Part shown: positions 60,693 to 64,000 of the stretch, in pieces
How the letters are laid out: the number at the start of each line of letters is the position of its first letter
Numbering within the stretch: the stretch's first letter is position 1
Assembly: GCF_016865525.2 (NCBI RefSeq)
Contig: NZ_CP075169.1
Coordinates: 186,001-250,000, forward strand
Direction: 5' to 3'
Source of the DNA: Sodalis ligni
Lineage (GTDB): Bacteria > Pseudomonadota > Gammaproteobacteria > Enterobacterales > Enterobacteriaceae
DNA: 64,000 nucleotides
Notes under the pieces: generated by a model
What the model was told of the DNA's origin: nothing
Databases searched by the model: none
What the model saw: only the letters and a program-made list of their open reading frames with translations
Program-made: the position numbers and the translations under genes

Positions 60693-61619
60693 ATGTCCGA
60701 GCAGTTCCTTTACTTTTTGCAGCAGTTGTTCAACGGTTTGACGTTGGGCAGCACCTATGCATTGATTGCCATTGGCTACACCATGGTTTACGGCATTATC
60801 GGCATGATTAACTTCGCCCATGGCGAGGTGTATATGATCGGTAGCTATGTTTCGTTTATTGTCATTGCCGCGTTGATGATGATGGGTATCGATGCCGGCT
60901 GGCTTTTGATAGGCGCCGGGTTTATCGCGGCCATCGTCATCGCCAGCGCGTATGGCTGGAGTATCGAGCGGGTGGCCTACAAGCCCGTGCGCTCCTCAAA
61001 ACGCCTGATAGCCCTGATTTCCGCTATCGGCATGTCCATCTTTCTGCAGAATTATGTCAGCCTGTCGCAGGGGTCCCGCGATCTGGCGCTGCCTAACCTG
61101 GTGAGCGGCCAGTGGATCCTGGGGCAAAACAACGGTTTTGTTACCAGCATCAGTACCATGCAATTCATTATCTGGGCAGTGACCTTTGTCGCCATGCTGG
61201 CATTGACGCTGTTTATCCGCTATTCCCGCATGGGACGCGCCTGCCGCGCCTGTGCTGAAGATTTGAAGATGGCCAGCCTGCTGGGCATCAGTACCGACCG
61301 GGTGATTTCGCTGACGTTTGTGATCGGCGCGGCGATGGCGGCGGTGGCGGGCGTGTTGCTCGGCCAGTTTTACGGCGTGATCAACCCCTATATCGGCTTT
61401 ATGGCCGGCATGAAGGCGTTTACCGCCGCGGTGCTGGGCGGTATCGGCAGTATTCCCGGCGCCATGCTGGGGGGATTGATTCTAGGCGTGGCGGAAGCCC
61501 TTACGTCGGCTTACCTGAGCAGCGAATACAAAGATGTGGTGTCGTTTGCCCTGCTTATCGTGGTGCTGCTGGTATTGCCTACCGGGATTCTGGGCCGTCC
61601 GGAGGTTGAGAAGGTATGA
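60693..61619 (+). CDS. livH: High-affinity branched-chain amino-acid permease LivH
   Basis: A 308-residue inner-membrane permease, length equal to E. coli LivH. Typical stretches are [35 protein letters not shown], and [20 protein letters not shown] (ATPase-contact loop). Its stop overlaps the livM start as ATGA. Confidence 0.96.
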   Translation: MSEQFLYFLQQLFNGLTLGSTYALIAIGYTMVYGIIGMINFAHGEVYMIGSYVSFIVIAALMMMGIDAGWLLIGAGFIAAIVIASAYGWSIERVAYKPVRSSKRLIALISAIGMSIFLQNYVSLSQGSRDLALPNLVSGQWILGQNNGFVTSISTMQFIIWAVTFVAMLALTLFIRYSRMGRACRACAEDLKMASLLGISTDRVISLTFVIGAAMAAVAGVLLGQFYGVINPYIGFMAGMKAFTAAVLGGIGSIPGAMLGGLILGVAEALTSAYLSSEYKDVVSFALLIVVLLVLPTGILGRPEVEKV

Positions 61620-62887
61620 AGATCAATACGTTCTTCGGCGCGCTGTTGTCCGCGCTGATGTTATTAGTGCTGGCCTCTATCGTCATGGGGATGCAGCTTA
61701 GCCTGGACGGCACCCGCCTGGTGGTGCACGGCGCCGGACAGGTGCGCTGGTATTGGATTGGCGCCGGCTGCGGGGTAGTGTTCCTGTTCCAGCTGCTGCG
61801 GCCCTCGTTCCAGCAGGGCCTGCAAAAAATCAGCGGCCCGTCCTGGGTGCTGCCCAGCTTCGACGGTTCCACGCCGCGCCAGAAATGGCTGGCGCTGGTG
61901 ATGATCCTGGCCGCCATCGCCTGGCCGTTCCTGGTGTCCCGCGGTACGGTGGATATCGCCACTCTGACCCTGATTTATATCATGCTGGGCCTCGGCCTGA
62001 ACGTGGTGGTGGGGTTGTCCGGCTTATTGGTATTGGGCTATGGCGGCTTTTATGCCATCGGGGCGTATACCTATGCCCTACTGACCCATTATTACGGCCT
62101 GAGTTTCTGGGAGTGCCTGCCGCTGTCCGGACTGGTCGCGGCGGTGTTCGGCCTGCTGCTGGGATTCCCGGTGTTGCGGCTGCGCGGGGACTATCTGGCG
62201 ATTGTCACGCTGGGATTCGGCGAAATCGTCCGTATCCTGCTGCTGAATAACACCGAATTGACCGGCGGTCCGAACGGCATCAGCCAGATACCGAAACCGA
62301 CCTTGTTCGGCCTTGAGTTCAGCCGTGAGGCACGGGAGGGGGGATGGGATACCTTTCATCACTTTTTCGGCCTGAAATATGACCCCAACGATCGCATCAT
62401 CTTCTTATATATGGTGGCGCTGCTGCTGGTTATCTTGACGCTGTTTATCATCAATCGCCTGCTGCGCATGCCGCTGGGCCGGGCCTGGGAGGCGCTGCGG
62501 GAAGATGAGATTGCCTGTCGTTCCCTGGGTTTGAGCCCTACAAGAATCAAACTGACCGCTTTCACCATCAGCTCGGCGTTCGCCGGTTTTGCCGGTACGC
62601 TGTTCGCCGCGCGGCAGGGGTTTGTCAGTCCGGAATCGTTCACCTTCGTCGAATCCGCCTTTGTGCTGGCCATTGTGGTCTTGGGAGGCATGGGATCGCA
62701 GTTCGCGGTGATCCTGGCGGCGATTCTGCTGGTGGTCTCCCGTGAACTGATGCGGGACCTGAACCAATACAGCATGCTGTTGCTGGGTGCCCTGATGGTA
62801 TTGATGATGATCTGGCGGCCGCAGGGCCTGCTGCCGATGAAACGTCCGCAAATGAAAATGAAAACCGGTAAAGGAGCGCAGGCATGA
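61616..62887 (+). CDS. livM: High-affinity branched-chain amino-acid permease LivM
   Basis: A 423-residue partner permease (E. coli LivM 425), with the extended N-terminal segment of the family, then [20 protein letters not shown] and [20 protein letters not shown] as ATPase-contact loop. It overlaps livH and livG by 4 bp each. Confidence 0.96.
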   Translation: MKINTFFGALLSALMLLVLASIVMGMQLSLDGTRLVVHGAGQVRWYWIGAGCGVVFLFQLLRPSFQQGLQKISGPSWVLPSFDGSTPRQKWLALVMILAAIAWPFLVSRGTVDIATLTLIYIMLGLGLNVVVGLSGLLVLGYGGFYAIGAYTYALLTHYYGLSFWECLPLSGLVAAVFGLLLGFPVLRLRGDYLAIVTLGFGEIVRILLLNNTELTGGPNGISQIPKPTLFGLEFSREAREGGWDTFHHFFGLKYDPNDRIIFLYMVALLLVILTLFIINRLLRMPLGRAWEALREDEIACRSLGLSPTRIKLTAFTISSAFAGFAGTLFAARQGFVSPESFTFVESAFVLAIVVLGGMGSQFAVILAAILLVVSRELMRDLNQYSMLLLGALMVLMMIWRPQGLLPMKRPQMKMKTGKGAQA

Positions 62888-63663
62888 GCGACGCTGCTTT
62901 ACAGCCGTTATTGTCCGTCCGGCAATTGTCCATGCGTTTCGGCGGCCTGCTGGCGGTGAATCAAGTGGATCTGGACCTGTTCCCCGGCGAAATCGTCTCC
63001 CTTATCGGCCCCAACGGCGCCGGCAAGACCACGGTATTCAATTGCCTCACCGGTTTCTACCGCCCCACCGGCGGCACTATCCTGCTGCGGGATCAGCATC
63101 TGGAGGGACTGCCGGGCCAGAAAATCGCCCGGATGGGCGTGGTGCGGACATTCCAGCACGTGCGGCTGTTCCGCGAGATGACGGTGATTGAGAATTTGCT
63201 GGTGGCCCAACATCAGCACCTGAAGAGCGGGGTATTCGCCGGCTTGCTGAAAACCCGCGCCTTCCGCCAGGCGGAAGCCGAGGCGCAGGATTACGCCGGT
63301 ACCTGGCTGGACCGCGTGGGCTTGCTGGAGATGGCCAACCGCCAGGCGGGGAATCTGGCTTACGGCCAGCAGCGCCGGCTGGAAATCGCCCGCTGCATGG
63401 TGACCCGTCCTTCGCTGTTGATGCTGGACGAGCCGGCGGCGGGCCTGAACCCGAATGAAACCGCCGAACTGAATAATCTGATCGCGGAGCTGCGTTCACA
63501 ACATAACGTCTCGGTATTGTTAATCGAGCATGATATGAAGCTGGTGATGGGCATTTCCGATCGAATTTATGTCGTTAATCAGGGGACGCCTCTGGCGAAC
63601 GGCACCCCCGCTGAAATCCGTTCCAATCCGGACGTGATTCGGGCTTACCTGGGTGAGGCCTGA
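62884..63663 (+). CDS. livG: Branched-chain amino-acid ABC ATPase LivG
   Basis: A 259-residue ATPase. Walker [17 protein letters not shown], signature [15 protein letters not shown] (LivG form), Walker [16 protein letters not shown] and the His loop [11 protein letters not shown] are intact. Overlaps livM and livF by a few bases. Confidence 0.96.
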   Translation: MSDAALQPLLSVRQLSMRFGGLLAVNQVDLDLFPGEIVSLIGPNGAGKTTVFNCLTGFYRPTGGTILLRDQHLEGLPGQKIARMGVVRTFQHVRLFREMTVIENLLVAQHQHLKSGVFAGLLKTRAFRQAEAEAQDYAGTWLDRVGLLEMANRQAGNLAYGQQRRLEIARCMVTRPSLLMLDEPAAGLNPNETAELNNLIAELRSQHNVSVLLIEHDMKLVMGISDRIYVVNQGTPLANGTPAEIRSNPDVIRAYLGEA

Positions 63664-64000
63664 TGAGTAAGAGAACAGAGATGCTGTCATTTAATCAAGT
63701 ATCGGCCCATTACGGTAAAATCCAGGCGCTGCACGAGGTGAGTCTGCATATCGAACAGGGTGAAATCGTGACGCTTATCGGCGCCAACGGCGCGGGCAAG
63801 ACCACCCTGCTGGGCACATTATGCGGCGATCCCCGTGCCACCGCCGGGGAGATATTCTTCGACGGCAATGAGATAACCCATTGGCCCACGGCGCGCATTA
63901 CTCGCGCCACCATCGCTATCGTACCGGAAGGCCGCCGGGTCTTTTCGCGCATGACGGTGGAAGAGAACCTGGCGATGGGGGGCTTTTTTGCCGACCGCGT
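63663..64000 (+). CDS. livF: Branched-chain amino-acid ABC ATPase LivF (partial, cut by window edge)
   Basis: The first 112 codons of the second ATPase, running off the right edge. Walker A GANGAGKTTLLGTLCGDPRA and the LivF stretches VSAHYGKIQALHEVSLHI and IVPEGRRVFSRMTVEENLAM are seen. The ATG at 63663 overlaps the livG stop; an ATG six codons later (63681) would match the E. coli start better. Confidence 0.95.
   Translation, partial: MSKRTEMLSFNQVSAHYGKIQALHEVSLHIEQGEIVTLIGANGAGKTTLLGTLCGDPRATAGEIFFDGNEITHWPTARITRATIAIVPEGRRVFSRMTVEENLAMGGFFADR

Noticed and set aside
1..64000. tRNA, rRNA, prophage or insertion-sequence genes
   Set aside because: None was recognised: no transposase, integrase or tRNA-like cloverleaf stood out. 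Short tRNA-like folds could be missed by eye.

Overview
The window is chromosomal DNA from a member of the Enterobacterales. The order tusA, yhhQ, dcrB, yhhS, the ftsY-ftsE-ftsX-rpoH cell-division/heat-shock cluster and panM-livKHMGF matches the E. coli 77-78 minute region closely in sequence and gene order. Moderately high GC, many decayed genes, an OlsF-like ornithine-lipid synthase and abundant intergenic repeats point to a Sodalis/Pectobacteriaceae-like or Serratia-like lineage; the genus is inference only. No rRNA, tRNA, CRISPR array, intact transposase or phage gene was recognised.

Layout. 0-2.6 kb: a repeat-rich leader, the flavoprotein gene baiN/yhiN and an alpha/beta hydrolase. 2.6-5.5 kb: a decayed conflict cassette (SymE-like toxin, T6SS immunity lipoprotein, frameshifted PAAR-metallopeptidase effector) lying between pieces of a hicA-hicB toxin-antitoxin locus. 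5.5-11.3 kb: efflux and redox genes (AraC regulator plus DHA2 transporter; DHA2 transporter plus tautomerase; HxlR regulator divergent from an SDR enzyme across a perfect palindrome). 11.4-15.8 kb: PTS-dependent dihydroxyacetone kinase operon dhaKLM followed by a nucleoside hydrolase. 16-20.4 kb: olsF-like gene, zntB and a eukaryote-like SET-domain protein. 20.5-28 kb: two paralogous MFS exporters, a LysR regulator, a class A-type acid phosphatase and aegA. 28-40.2 kb: an HSL-type esterase and the conserved core (yhhS, dcrB, GNAT, yhhQ, tusA, yhhN, DUF1820, yhhL, rsmD, ftsYEX, rpoH).

40.4-58.3 kb replaces the place where livJ lies in E. coli (between rpoH and panM). It holds a transketolase that looks alphaproteobacterial, a frameshifted orphan gene and a catabolic island of about 14.5 kb: a Rieske oxygenase, its separately encoded PDR-type reductase, a two-domain VOC (extradiol-like) enzyme, an alpha/beta hydrolase, an FAH-family hydrolase, an NTF2-like protein, a RidA protein, an amidohydrolase-like protein, a complete ABC importer with a Tat-targeted binding protein, and three FCD-type GntR regulators. 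Together they can be read as import, ring hydroxylation, ring cleavage and C-C bond hydrolysis of an unidentified, probably aromatic, compound. Repeated sequence motifs in its promoters suggest that the scattered operons are co-regulated. The window ends in the liv branched-chain amino-acid import operon (livF is cut by the right edge).

Two arrays of one repeat family (six copies of 107 bp at 32.8-33.4 kb; four copies of 108 bp at 58.3-58.7 kb, in opposite orientation) bracket the 25-kb segment from tusA to the end of the island. Each copy carries a hairpin whose arms change in a compensatory way between arrays. This repeat family, the SET-domain protein, the catabolic island and the decayed T6SS/hicAB cassette are the most interesting parts.
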